From assembly GCA_022510905.1 (NCBI GenBank), contig JAFLSN010000002.1:62001-126000 (forward strand): a stretch of 64,000 nt of DNA, written 5' to 3'. The translations under genes and the position numbers were made by a program. The notes below the pieces were generated by a model that saw only the letters and a program-made list of their open reading frames with translations, made no database searches and was not told the origin of the DNA. Of this stretch, positions 43,253-52,038 are shown in pieces (positions within the stretch are counted from its first letter, which is position 1; every line of letters starts with the position of its first letter). The stretch is from Treponema sp. GTDB lineage: Bacteria > Spirochaetota > Spirochaetia > Treponematales > Treponemataceae.

Positions 43253-44302
43253 ATGGCACATTTTACCTGTAAAAAAGAGCGTTTTGGTCTTCTTTCTGAT
43301 GGCCACAAAGTTCATCTGTATACGATTTCAAACGGAAAAATGACTGTTTCAGTCACCGACTATGGCTGTACACTCACGAGCATACGGCTTCCTGCAAAGC
43401 GGGGGACATCGGTTGATGTGCTGCTCGGCTATTCTTCTCTTGATGGCTATATCAACAGCACATGCTGCTTTGGTCCTGCGGTCGGGCGCTTTGCGAACCG
43501 TATCAGCGGCGCAGCCTTCACCCTCGATGGCATCAAATACGAGCTTGACAAAAACGACAACGGCAAAAATATGCTGCACGGCGGCTTTGATCGGTGGGAA
43601 AAAAAAGTGTGGAAAGCAAAAAAAATCCACACGGAAAACGGTATGGGTGTGCAGTTCAAGCGGACAAGCCGTGACGGGGAACAGGGCTTTCCCGGAACGC
43701 TCAAGGTTTGTGTCACATACACCCTCAGCGATGACAACGTGCTTGCACTTGACTATGTTGCAACTACCGACAAAGCCACTCCGCTGAATATAACCAACCA
43801 TGCATATTTCAACCTCAAAGGTCATAACGGCGGTTCCATTTTTGACCAGGAGCTCCATCTGGATTGCAGTCACTATCTTGAAGTTGACGATGAGCTTATT
43901 CCAACTGGTGAGCAGATTGCCGTGACTGGAACTCCGTTTGATTTTACCAAGGGCAAGCTGATCGGGCGCGACATCGAAGCTGCGGGCGGTGGGTATGACC
44001 ACTGTTTCTGCCTAGCAAAACCTTCCAAAACAGGTGATTTGGTGCCGTTTGCGACCCTCAAAGATCCTGAAAGCGGGCGGCAGATGCACGTGGCCACAAA
44101 TCAGCCTGGTGTGCAGTTTTATTCGGCCAATTTTATTGAAGGCGAAAAGGGGAAAGAGGGGGTGGAATACCACAAGCACGGTGGGCTCTGCCTTGAGACG
44201 CAGGGCTACCCTGATGCTCCAAACAGGCCTCAGTTCCCAAGCTGCATTTTACGCCCTGGCGAGACCTACCATCACCGCACTACCTACGGCTTTGTGTTTT
44301 AA
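43253..44302 (+). CDS. galM: Aldose 1-epimerase (mutarotase)
   Basis: GalM interconverts alpha and beta anomers of galactose and glucose. The 349-aa protein has the beta-sandwich family motifs: VDVLLGY, GPAVGRFANRISGA, NMLHGG, ITNHAYFNLKG and LCLETQGYPDAPN. The expected catalytic residues are H109, H183 and E315. It is a single gene between the flagellar operon and the V-ATPase operon. The ATG at 43253 was preferred to 43235 because the latter overlaps the -10 box. No downstream terminator was found. Confidence 0.95.
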   Translation: MAHFTCKKERFGLLSDGHKVHLYTISNGKMTVSVTDYGCTLTSIRLPAKRGTSVDVLLGYSSLDGYINSTCCFGPAVGRFANRISGAAFTLDGIKYELDKNDNGKNMLHGGFDRWEKKVWKAKKIHTENGMGVQFKRTSRDGEQGFPGTLKVCVTYTLSDDNVLALDYVATTDKATPLNITNHAYFNLKGHNGGSIFDQELHLDCSHYLEVDDELIPTGEQIAVTGTPFDFTKGKLIGRDIEAAGGGYDHCFCLAKPSKTGDLVPFATLKDPESGRQMHVATNQPGVQFYSANFIEGEKGKEGVEYHKHGGLCLETQGYPDAPNRPQFPSCILRPGETYHHRTTYGFVF

Positions 44303-44498
44303 ACATTAAATATGTTAAGCCGCGGTTGGCAGAGGAACAAAGAATGGTTATGGAGGTCTTGTTCAGCCAGAAAATCGCATCCGATATGTCTTGGCTGGTT
44401 TTGCTATGAACCGTTGCACGTTTTTGTGTGTATGGGGTTAAACTAGGCGGCACACGCAGTGCCGTTATTGCTATATTTATTGATAGAGTGAGGTCATG

Positions 44499-45182
44499 AT
44501 GGACGTCCAGTTGCAGGATCTGATCGGCAGGATCAAAAAAGACGGAGTTGCCAGCGCAGAGGCATCCGCGCAGAGCATTGTTGCGGAGGCAGAAAAAAAA
44601 GCGGAGGCACTGATTCGTGAGGCAGAGGAAAAGGCTGAAGGTATCGTAAAGAATGCAAAGACCGAAGCCGCCCGTATGCAGAAAGCCAGCGAAGATGCCA
44701 TTGCCCAGGCGGGTAGGAATGTGCTCATTTCGTTTCGCGATGGCATCAACAGGGAGCTGAACGCCATTGTTCAGGCCGAAACGGAAAAGGCGCTTGACAA
44801 AGACGTGCTCAAAAAGCTGGTTCCGGAAACCGTAAAAGCCTGGGCCGTCAACGCGGACGCAAAAGATTTGACAGTGCTGCTTTCCGCAAAGGATTTGAAG
44901 GCTATCGAAAACGACCTTCGCACTTCCCTCAAAAGCCATATCTCCAAGGGGTTGGAAATCAAAAGCGACGCCACCCTGTCAGCAGGTTTTCGGATTGGTT
45001 CAAAAGACGGCAGTGCGTTCTATGATTTCAGCGCCGATGAAGTGGCAGGTCTTTTCAGCGCCTATCTGAACCCGCGCACCACCGAGCTTTTGAAAGGCGC
45101 GGCCGCATCCGTTCCTGATTCCACTGATGAAACCGAGGCTTCTTCCGCCGAGACTAAAAAGACCAGAGGTAAGAAAGCGTGA
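44499..45182 (+). CDS. atpE: V-type ATPase subunit E
   Basis: Subunit E is the peripheral-stalk protein of V/A-type ATPases. The 228-aa product has a long N-terminal amphipathic helix rich in Ala, Glu and Lys (AEASAQSIVAEAEKKAEALI) and a globular C-terminal half. A Ser/Glu/Lys tail (TEASSAETKKTRGKK) is extra. Two adjacent ATGs exist; 44499 has better spacing from TGAGGT than 44496. The 193 bases upstream hold no gene and no clear promoter. Its stop overlaps the next start by GTGA, beginning a tightly coupled operon. Confidence 0.9.
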   Translation: MDVQLQDLIGRIKKDGVASAEASAQSIVAEAEKKAEALIREAEEKAEGIVKNAKTEAARMQKASEDAIAQAGRNVLISFRDGINRELNAIVQAETEKALDKDVLKKLVPETVKAWAVNADAKDLTVLLSAKDLKAIENDLRTSLKSHISKGLEIKSDATLSAGFRIGSKDGSAFYDFSADEVAGLFSAYLNPRTTELLKGAAASVPDSTDETEASSAETKKTRGKKA

Positions 45183-45724
45183 AGCATCTGTACTATCTGG
45201 TGGCACAGCTTCCCGCTCTCGTTTCCACGGTTGAGAGCGCAAAGCTTCCCATCACTTCCGACTATTTCAGAGACCTCTGCGCTCGTTTTATGTCTGAAGC
45301 TGACGCTCGTACAGTTCAAAAATTGTCTTTGGAGCCGCCGCGTGAAATTGTTTCCACGGGATCCGCATTTTTGGACGAATGGTATGCAAAGGAGCGAAAC
45401 CTGAGGCTGGCTTTGGCTCAAATCCGTGCACTCAAAATGAAAAAGGACTCGAAAGAGCTGCCCATCACCACTGACGGCGAAGTGATTCAAGCTGCACGAA
45501 CCGCAACAGGCATGGACAGTCCGCTGAGTGCCGAGCAGTTCCTGAATGAATACAGGCTTTCGGTGCTGGACAAAATTGCACCGCTTGACATGTTTTCCGT
45601 GGACGCTGTGTACCAGTACGGGCTTCGCCTTATGCTGGCCGAGCGCATGAAAAAGTTCAACCGCAGCGAAGGACTGGCTTCCTATCATAAAATTTATGAA
45701 GAGATTCTTGGAGAAGCGAAATGA
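45179..45724 (+). CDS. DUF2764 family V-ATPase operon protein
   Basis: A 181-aa soluble, mainly helical protein beginning HLYYLVAQLPAL, as in DUF2764 proteins coded in spirochaete V-ATPase operons. It starts with GTG overlapping atpE and overlaps atpA by ATGA, so it is translated with the complex. Operons of other V/A-ATPases carry subunits C and F in this place, and neither is present here. This makes it a candidate functional substitute for subunit C or another stalk part; that is inference. No catalytic motif is seen. Confidence 0.8.
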   Translation: MKHLYYLVAQLPALVSTVESAKLPITSDYFRDLCARFMSEADARTVQKLSLEPPREIVSTGSAFLDEWYAKERNLRLALAQIRALKMKKDSKELPITTDGEVIQAARTATGMDSPLSAEQFLNEYRLSVLDKIAPLDMFSVDAVYQYGLRLMLAERMKKFNRSEGLASYHKIYEEILGEAK

Positions 45725-47490
45725 CTGATACAAAAGGCAAGGTTGTTGCTGTCAACGGGAACATGGTTTCTGTTGAATTTGAAGGCAAGGTTTCACTCAA
45801 CGAAGTGGGCTATGTGAAGGTTGACGGCAAAGATTTGAAAGGTGAGGTTATCCGTGTTCGTGGCTCTACCGCCCAGATGCAGATTTACGAGATGACCAAC
45901 GGCATTTCCACGGACTGCAAGGTTGAATTCACAGGTGACCTGTTGAGCGTGGAAGTTGGGCCGGGGCTTTTAGGGCAGGTTTACGATGGTCTTCAAAACC
46001 CTCTTCCGCTTTTGGCCGAGCATTCAGGCTATTTTTTGGAACGTGGTGTGTACCTTCCTGCGCTTGATGAAAACAAAGAATGGGATTTTACGCCATCCGT
46101 TGCGGAAGGTGACACTTTGCGTGCTGGCGATGCCATAGGTTCTGTGCCTGAAGGTCCTTTTACACACAAAATTCAGGTTCCATACGGCTTTTTGGGTACC
46201 TACACCGTCAAAAAAATATCTGAAGCAGGTTCATATAAAATACATGATACCGTTGCCACGCTGGTTGACGAAAAAGGAAAGAGCCACAACCTGTGCATGA
46301 GCTTTAAGTGGCCTGTCAAACGTGCGGTGAACTGCTATGCAGAACGCCTTGCGCCCGATGAACCGATGCTTACAAAGGTACGTTTGATTGATACTTTCTT
46401 TCCTGTTGCGAAAGGAGGCACCTACTGCATTCCTGGGCCGTTCGGTGCGGGAAAGACGGTGCTCCAGCATACCACGAGCCGCAATGCCGATGTTGATATC
46501 GTGATTATCGCCGCCTGCGGTGAACGCGCTGGCGAAGTCGTTGAAACGCTCAAGGAATTCCCCGAGCTGAAAGACCCACGCACTGGCCGTTCTCTCATGG
46601 AGCGCACGATTATCATCTGCAATACATCGTCTATGCCCGTCGCCTCGCGCGAGGCTTCCGTGTATACGGGCGTGACCTTGGCGGAGTATTACCGCCAGAT
46701 GGGACTGCACGTGCTTCTGCTTGCTGATTCCACCAGCCGTTGGGCTCAGGCCATGCGTGAAATGTCTGGCCGTCTGGAAGAAATCCCGGGTGAAGAAGCG
46801 TTCCCCGCCTATCTTGAAAGCACCATCGCATCGTTCTATGAGCGGGCCGGCATCGTCAAGTTGCGCTCGGGGGAAATCGGTTCGGTTACCATTGGTGGTA
46901 CAGTTTCACCCGCCGGCGGAAACTTTGAGGAGCCTGTTACGCAGGCCACGCTGAAAGTTGTTGGCGCTTTCCATGGACTTTCCCGCGAACGTTCGGATGC
47001 CCGTCGATATCCTGCCATTGATCCGCTGGATTCATGGTCAAAGTACCGATCCTGCATACGCAAGGATTTGATTGATTTTGCGCGCACAGTGTATAAACGC
47101 GGCGCCGAAGTCAATTCCATGATGAAAGTGGTGGGTGAAGAAGGCACTTCGCTTGAAGATTTCATCGTGTACCTCAAAAGCGAATTCCTTGACGCTGTAT
47201 ATATGCAGCAGGACAGCTTTGACGCTGTTGAAGGTGCATCCTCGCCGGAGCGTCAGATCTACATGTTCAAAAAAATCGTGGCCATCCTTGGCTCCACGTT
47301 CAGTGTGCAGGAAAAAGCGGAAGCCCGCGACTTCTTTAACACGCTCAGGCAGAATTTCATAGACATGAACTACAAGACATTTGAAAGCGCTGAATTCAAA
47401 GCCGCCGAAAAGCAGATTGACGCAACGCTCGGCGAAAAATCTGCCACGGTGTCTGATGAGGTAACCATGTTGCTTAAGGACGGTGAGTAA
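45721..47490 (+). CDS. atpA: V-type ATPase catalytic subunit A
   Basis: Subunit A hydrolyses or makes ATP in the V1 head. Seen: N-terminal beta barrel, the non-homologous bulge domain (residues about 110-190), Walker A GPFGAGKT at 239-246, Walker B region [37 protein letters not shown] and GRSLMERT. The length, 589 aa, is typical. It overlaps DUF2764 and shares TAATG with atpB. Confidence 0.97.
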   Translation: MTDTKGKVVAVNGNMVSVEFEGKVSLNEVGYVKVDGKDLKGEVIRVRGSTAQMQIYEMTNGISTDCKVEFTGDLLSVEVGPGLLGQVYDGLQNPLPLLAEHSGYFLERGVYLPALDENKEWDFTPSVAEGDTLRAGDAIGSVPEGPFTHKIQVPYGFLGTYTVKKISEAGSYKIHDTVATLVDEKGKSHNLCMSFKWPVKRAVNCYAERLAPDEPMLTKVRLIDTFFPVAKGGTYCIPGPFGAGKTVLQHTTSRNADVDIVIIAACGERAGEVVETLKEFPELKDPRTGRSLMERTIIICNTSSMPVASREASVYTGVTLAEYYRQMGLHVLLLADSTSRWAQAMREMSGRLEEIPGEEAFPAYLESTIASFYERAGIVKLRSGEIGSVTIGGTVSPAGGNFEEPVTQATLKVVGAFHGLSRERSDARRYPAIDPLDSWSKYRSCIRKDLIDFARTVYKRGAEVNSMMKVVGEEGTSLEDFIVYLKSEFLDAVYMQQDSFDAVEGASSPERQIYMFKKIVAILGSTFSVQEKAEARDFFNTLRQNFIDMNYKTFESAEFKAAEKQIDATLGEKSATVSDEVTMLLKDGE

Positions 47491-48785
47491 TGAACAAGGT
47501 ATACAGTAAAATCGAAAGCATCAACGGCAGTGTCATCACGGTGCGTGCCAATGGTGTAAAGCTGAACGAGCTTGCGGAAATCAGCACGCGCTTTGGCATG
47601 TCGCTTGCCGAGGTGAACAAGATTGACGGCGACCTTGTTTCGCTGCAGGTGTTTGCAGGTGGACGTGGCGTTGCCACTAATGACCAGATTCGCTTTTTGG
47701 GACATGACATGCGCGTTTCCTTCAGCGACAATCTCTTGGGACGCATCTTCAATGGTTCTGCAGAGCCCCGCGACCACGGGCCCGCGCTCACGGAAAATCT
47801 TGTTGCCATCGGTGGCCCTTCCGTGAACCCGTCAAAGCGTATTCTTCCCAACCGCATGATGCGCACCAATATCCCCATGATTGACGTGTTCAACACGCTG
47901 GTGGTGAGCCAGAAGATTCCTATTTTTTCTATCTCCGGCGAACCGTACAATATGCTGCTGGCGCGTATCGCCATGCAGGCCGAGGCTGATGTGATAGTGC
48001 TCGGTGGCATGGGACTCAAATACGATGACTACCTGTTTTTTAAGAACACGCTGGAAGAAGGTGGCGCGTTGAGCCGAACGGTGATGTTTATACACACCGC
48101 CGCAGACCCCACCGTTGAATGTATGAAGATTCCCGACCTGTCTCTGGCGGTGGCAGAGCAGTTTGCTTTACAAGGAAAAGATGTGCTCGTGCTGCTTACC
48201 GACATGACAAACTTTGCCGACAGCATGAAGGAAATCGCCATCACGCAGGAACAGGTGCCGTCAAACCGTGGATATCCAGGCGATCTGTATTCGCAGCTCG
48301 CAAGCCGCTATGAAAAGGCTGTTGACTTTTCAGACCAAGGCTCTGTGACTGTACTTGCTGTGACCACCATGCCAGGCGATGATGTGACCCATCCTGTTCC
48401 CGATAACACTGGGTACATAACAGAAGGGCAGTTTTACCTCAAAGGTGGACACATTGAGCCGTTCGGTTCTCTTTCGCGTCTCAAGCAGCAGGTCAACTCA
48501 AAGACCCGCGCCGACCACCGTTCGCTAATGGATGCCATGATTCGTCTTTATGCCCAGTATAAGGACACTCTTGAAAAGAAGTCCATGGGCTTTAACATGA
48601 GTGCCTGGGACGAAAAACTTCTGCGGTATGGAGAGCTGTTCGAGGCGCAGATGATGGATTTGAGCGTGAACGTTCCGCTGGAAGAAGCCTTGGACAACGG
48701 ATGGAAAATCCTTGCCCAGTGTTTTGAAAAGAAGGAAACCGGCTTAAAAACCGATTTGATTGACCAGTTCTGGCCGAAGGGCTGA
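47490..48785 (+). CDS. atpB: V-type ATPase regulatory subunit B
   Basis: Subunit B is the non-catalytic nucleotide-site subunit of the V1 head. It lacks a functional P-loop, having [13 protein letters not shown] in its place, as the family does. [55 protein letters not shown] and [21 protein letters not shown] are shown here in part only as landmarks. Length 431 aa. It overlaps the atpA stop by one base; atpD follows after 11 bases. Confidence 0.97.
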   Translation: MNKVYSKIESINGSVITVRANGVKLNELAEISTRFGMSLAEVNKIDGDLVSLQVFAGGRGVATNDQIRFLGHDMRVSFSDNLLGRIFNGSAEPRDHGPALTENLVAIGGPSVNPSKRILPNRMMRTNIPMIDVFNTLVVSQKIPIFSISGEPYNMLLARIAMQAEADVIVLGGMGLKYDDYLFFKNTLEEGGALSRTVMFIHTAADPTVECMKIPDLSLAVAEQFALQGKDVLVLLTDMTNFADSMKEIAITQEQVPSNRGYPGDLYSQLASRYEKAVDFSDQGSVTVLAVTTMPGDDVTHPVPDNTGYITEGQFYLKGGHIEPFGSLSRLKQQVNSKTRADHRSLMDAMIRLYAQYKDTLEKKSMGFNMSAWDEKLLRYGELFEAQMMDLSVNVPLEEALDNGWKILAQCFEKKETGLKTDLIDQFWPKG

Positions 48786-48796
48786 CGGAGCGCTGC

Positions 48797-49420
48797 ATGG
48801 CAAAATTGAAGCTGACTAAAAATGAGCAGAAGACGCAGAAAGATGCGCTTAAAATGTACCAGCGCTATCTTCCTACGCTCACGCTCAAAAAGCAGCAGCT
48901 GCAGTCGGAAATCCGAATCATAGATGAAAAGGCAAAGGCTGTCCGCGCCCAAAAAAAATCACTAGAGGCCGATTTTGAGAAATGGATTTCTGTCTTTGGT
49001 GAAAAGGAGGCTTTTACGCCCGATATTGTGACTGTCCGCAACATAAAGAAGGGCTGGAGCAACATCGCCGGTGTAAAGATTCCCATCTACGAAGGTGCTG
49101 ATTTTGGCCGTGGTGACTACGACCTGTACAGCTCCCCGCTGTGGATTGACATGGCTGCAGACCGCATGGAAAAAGCTCTGGAGCTTGACCTTGAGGCCGA
49201 AGTGCTTGATGAGCAAGTGCGGTTGCTTTCAAAGGAGCTGCGTACTACAACACAGCGTGTAAATCTGTTTGAAAAAGTGAAGATTCCCGAGACAAAACGG
49301 AACATCAAAAAAATAGCCGTGTTTTTGGGTGACGAACAGGTGGCGGCTGTAGTGCGCAGCAAAATCTCCAAGAAAAAACTGCAAAGCGTTGCTGGTGAAA
49401 GTAAGGAGGCTGCTGAATGA
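48797..49420 (+). CDS. atpD: V-type ATPase subunit D
   Basis: Subunit D is the central rotor shaft. The 207-aa protein is a long helical hairpin: an N-terminal helix (KDALKMYQRYLPTLTLKKQQ) and a C-terminal helix (DEQVRLLSKELRTTTQRVNL), joined by a small beta region. Family marks are the LKKQQLQ pattern and TTQRVNLFEKVKIPETKRNI, here split by mention. GGAG lies 7 bases before the ATG. It overlaps atpI by ATGA. Confidence 0.93.
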   Translation: MAKLKLTKNEQKTQKDALKMYQRYLPTLTLKKQQLQSEIRIIDEKAKAVRAQKKSLEADFEKWISVFGEKEAFTPDIVTVRNIKKGWSNIAGVKIPIYEGADFGRGDYDLYSSPLWIDMAADRMEKALELDLEAEVLDEQVRLLSKELRTTTQRVNLFEKVKIPETKRNIKKIAVFLGDEQVAAVVRSKISKKKLQSVAGESKEAAE

Positions 49421-51360
49421 TAGTACCGATGAAAAAGGTCTCCTTGGTTGTGCTTGACACTGCCCGCCGTGACGCTGTAAAAAAACTGCGGTCGCTTGGC
49501 GTAGTGCATGTAGAAGCACTTGAAGGTTCCGGTCAGGCGCTTTCGGCCTTTAAGGAAGCGTCTTCGCAGACTGACAAGGCCATAGGCATACTTGATGAAA
49601 TAAAGCTTCCCAAAAAACAGCTTCCTTCTTCTGTTCCGTTTATTTCGGTGCAGGAAGGTGCCAAAACGGTGGAACGCATTGTCTCGCTGAGTGAGAAAAA
49701 GAAGGCTCTGCTTGACAGCATCTCACAGGACACGCAGGAGCTGGAGCGCATGGTTCGCTGGGGTACTGTTTCTCCCGAGGATTTTTCTGAGCTTGCCGCG
49801 CATGGGATTTTTCTGTATCCATATGAGATTCCGCAGGACAAGTATGCGCTTATTGGCGATAGCGTGGAAACGGTGCTGGTGAACAGCAACGGCGGTACAT
49901 CCCGCTTTCTGCTGCTTTCTTCCGCTGAAATAACGCAAAAGCCCGAAGGTCTTCCTCCAGAGGCATATGCGGTTCCTCTTCCACGGGCTTCGACTGAGCG
50001 GCTGGAGCGTGACATTGCGGCCCACATGCAGGAGGTCACCGCAATTGAGGCGGAACTTAGGCAGCACAAGCGTTACCGTGAGGCTCTTGTTTCATATAAA
50101 GCTGCACTTGCCACTGATATAGAAGCTGAAACCCTGTTTACTGGCATGGGTCATGAGGAAGATTCTCCGAATCCAGATACGGCGCTGGCTTGGCTTACCG
50201 GATATGTTCCGGTTGACAGCTTTGCAAATTTCGAGGCTGCCGCACGGCAGTACGAGTGGGCATTTGTGGCAACCGATCCCGCAGACGATGACCCGGTGCC
50301 TACAAAACTGCATAACAATCGGCTGGTGAGCCTTATCTACCCATTGACCGACTTTTTGGACGTTACCCCAGGCTATCGTGAATACGATATTTCCGGCTGG
50401 TTCCTTTTGTTCTTCTGTGTTTTCTTTGCCATGATTTTTGGCGATGCCGGTTATGGCGCGCTTATCGCGCTCGTAGGGGTGATGCTTGCGTTCAAGTCAA
50501 AGCGGGCGGACTCCGTTTCTGTGCTTGTGATTCTGCTGGGATTTTGCACGATGGTGTGGGGAACCCTTACCTGCACATGCTTTGGTATTGAGGCAGCGCG
50601 ACTTCCTGCCTGGTTCGTGAAACTCAGCGCGATAAGTCCATTTTCGCCCGAGGGAATCGGACGGAACGGGCTTAAAATCGGCGCTGACGGTGCCAACGTG
50701 AACCAGAAGATTTTCTGTTTTGTGCTGGCGCTCGTTCAGCTTAGCATCGCCCATGTAAAAGGAATCGCGGCAAACCGTAAAAGTCTAAAAGCTTTTGGTG
50801 AGCTGGGGGCCTTGCTCGAACTGTGGGGGATGTTCTACGTTGTTATGAGCATGGTTGTTGATTCGGTTAAATATCCTCTGGGTATAACGAACCAGACCAT
50901 CATGCTGTTCAACGGACGGCTTGCCCTTCCATATCTTGCTGTGGGTGTGCTGTTGTTTGGTTTTGTGTTGAACTTCGTGTTTTCCAACTATGAAGGAAGT
51001 ATCGGCGCTTCGGTGCTGGAAAGCTGCAAAAACATCATCAGCGTGCTGTTGGGTATCGTGAACGTGTTTTCCGACATCGTGTCGTATATTCGGCTGTGGG
51101 CGGTGGCATTGGCAGGTGCGGCTATCAGTTCAACCGTGAATGCAATGGCGGGACCCATGCTTGGAAAACTGGTGCTTGTAGCAGGAGGTGTTGTTCTGCT
51201 CCTGTTCGGGCATGGACTGAACCTCATGCTCAATCTGCTTTCGGTGATTGTGCATGGTGTCCGTCTGAACACACTGGAATTTTCGACCCACTTGGGCATG
51301 ACTTGGAGCGGTATCAGGTATCGGCCGTTCCGGAACAATGGTACTGGTACTGAGTGGTAG
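49417..51360 (+). CDS. atpI: V-type ATPase membrane subunit I (subunit a)
   Basis: Subunit I supplies the ion half-channels and the stator arm. The cytoplasmic N-terminal half (residues 1-320) is a bent helical arm; the C-terminal half has about eight membrane helices. FAMIFGDAGYGALIALVGVML, NVFSDIVSYIRLWAVALAG and GHGLNLMLNLLSVIVHGVRLN are family segments, shown in part. The last contains the conserved H-x-x-R-L-N-xx-E-F stretch near the C-terminus, and the SYIRLWAV arginine faces the c ring. Length 647 aa. AGGAGG lies 7 bases upstream. Confidence 0.95.
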   Translation: MIVPMKKVSLVVLDTARRDAVKKLRSLGVVHVEALEGSGQALSAFKEASSQTDKAIGILDEIKLPKKQLPSSVPFISVQEGAKTVERIVSLSEKKKALLDSISQDTQELERMVRWGTVSPEDFSELAAHGIFLYPYEIPQDKYALIGDSVETVLVNSNGGTSRFLLLSSAEITQKPEGLPPEAYAVPLPRASTERLERDIAAHMQEVTAIEAELRQHKRYREALVSYKAALATDIEAETLFTGMGHEEDSPNPDTALAWLTGYVPVDSFANFEAAARQYEWAFVATDPADDDPVPTKLHNNRLVSLIYPLTDFLDVTPGYREYDISGWFLLFFCVFFAMIFGDAGYGALIALVGVMLAFKSKRADSVSVLVILLGFCTMVWGTLTCTCFGIEAARLPAWFVKLSAISPFSPEGIGRNGLKIGADGANVNQKIFCFVLALVQLSIAHVKGIAANRKSLKAFGELGALLELWGMFYVVMSMVVDSVKYPLGITNQTIMLFNGRLALPYLAVGVLLFGFVLNFVFSNYEGSIGASVLESCKNIISVLLGIVNVFSDIVSYIRLWAVALAGAAISSTVNAMAGPMLGKLVLVAGGVVLLLFGHGLNLMLNLLSVIVHGVRLNTLEFSTHLGMTWSGIRYRPFRNNGTGTEW

Positions 51361-51373
51361 CGGAATGCATGTT

Positions 51374-51411
51374 GCGAAAGCCATCGTCATGTATTGTGGT
51401 GTGGCTTTTGC
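51374..51411 (+). other. Hairpin in the atpI-atpK interval
   Basis: A 10-bp stem, GCGAAAGCCA (51374-51383) with TGGCTTTTGC (51402-51411, one G-T pair), loop 18. A second 7-bp hairpin with a GGTC loop lies at 51433-51450, followed by three T. They may serve as RNA processing or stability elements that allow more K subunit to be made. Confidence 0.5.
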
Positions 51412-51444
51412 GCAGGCAGTAACGGTTTTTACAGTGGACGGTCG

Positions 51445-51473
51445 TTCACTTTAAATAATGAATGTATTAAACT
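51445..51473 (+). promoter_or_regulatory. Possible internal promoter of atpK
   Basis: TTCACT (51445-51450), 17 bases, TAAACT (51468-51473), each box four of six to consensus, in an AT-rich patch 17 bases before the atpK ATG. Tentative. Confidence 0.35.
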
Positions 51474-51490
51474 TTTATAAGGAGTTTTGT

Positions 51491-51922
51491 ATGAATTGGG
51501 GTATGATTGGTGCAGGTGTAGTGATGGGTATTGCCGCCATGGGCAGTGCAATAGGGATCGGCATTGCAGGGCAGGGGGCCATCGGTGCATGGAAGCGCTG
51601 TTATCTGAACAACAAGCCGGCTCCGTTTTTGCTGGTGGTGTTCGCGGGTGCGCCGTTGACTCAGACCATTTACGGTTATCTGCTTATGAACACCATGAAA
51701 AGCCGTGCCGCCACTAGTGGCGACCCGTTCTTTTTGCTTGGGCTTGGCATTGCCTGTGGGCTTTCCATGTGTATGTCGGCCATTGCGCAGGGCAAGGCAG
51801 GTGCGGCTGGTAGCGATGCATTGGCAGAAACCGGCAAGGGCTTTACCAACTACATCATGGTGGTCGGTCTTTGCGAAACCATCGCTCTGTTCAGCATGGT
51901 ATTCGGCATGATGGCCGCATAA
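51491..51922 (+). CDS. atpK: V-type ATPase proteolipid subunit K
   Basis: Subunit K forms the ion-carrying rotor ring. The 143-aa protein has four membrane helices, i.e. two fused hairpins. The ion-binding glutamate is E129 in the fourth helix (GLCETIALFSM), and helix 2 has Q58 in place of Glu. T57, Q58, Q100 (SAIAQGKAG) and E129 correspond to T64, Q65, Q110 and E139, the Na+ ligands of Enterococcus hirae NtpK, so sodium coupling is likely. The ATG at 51491 has AAGGAG 8 bases upstream. A strong terminator follows 45 bases after the stop. Confidence 0.95.
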   Translation: MNWGMIGAGVVMGIAAMGSAIGIGIAGQGAIGAWKRCYLNNKPAPFLLVVFAGAPLTQTIYGYLLMNTMKSRAATSGDPFFLLGLGIACGLSMCMSAIAQGKAGAAGSDALAETGKGFTNYIMVVGLCETIALFSMVFGMMAA

Positions 51923-51966
51923 CAATCTTTCTGCCACTTTCAGCTTGAGACGTGGCGCAGATCTTA

Positions 51967-52025
51967 AAGGCGCGGTGTGTGGAGCTTGTTGTAAACTGCT
52001 CCACCATTCCGCGCCTTGTTTTTTT
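51967..52025 (+). terminator. Strong terminator of the V-ATPase operon, abutting ispG
   Basis: AAGGCGCGG (51967-51975) pairs with CCGCGCCTT (52009-52017). An inner TGGAGC/GCTCCA stem extends it, and T runs through 52019-52025. The ispG ribosome site begins 1-2 bases later, leaving no room for a separate ispG promoter after it. Confidence 0.9.
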
Positions 52026-52038
52026 GCGAGGAACAGTA

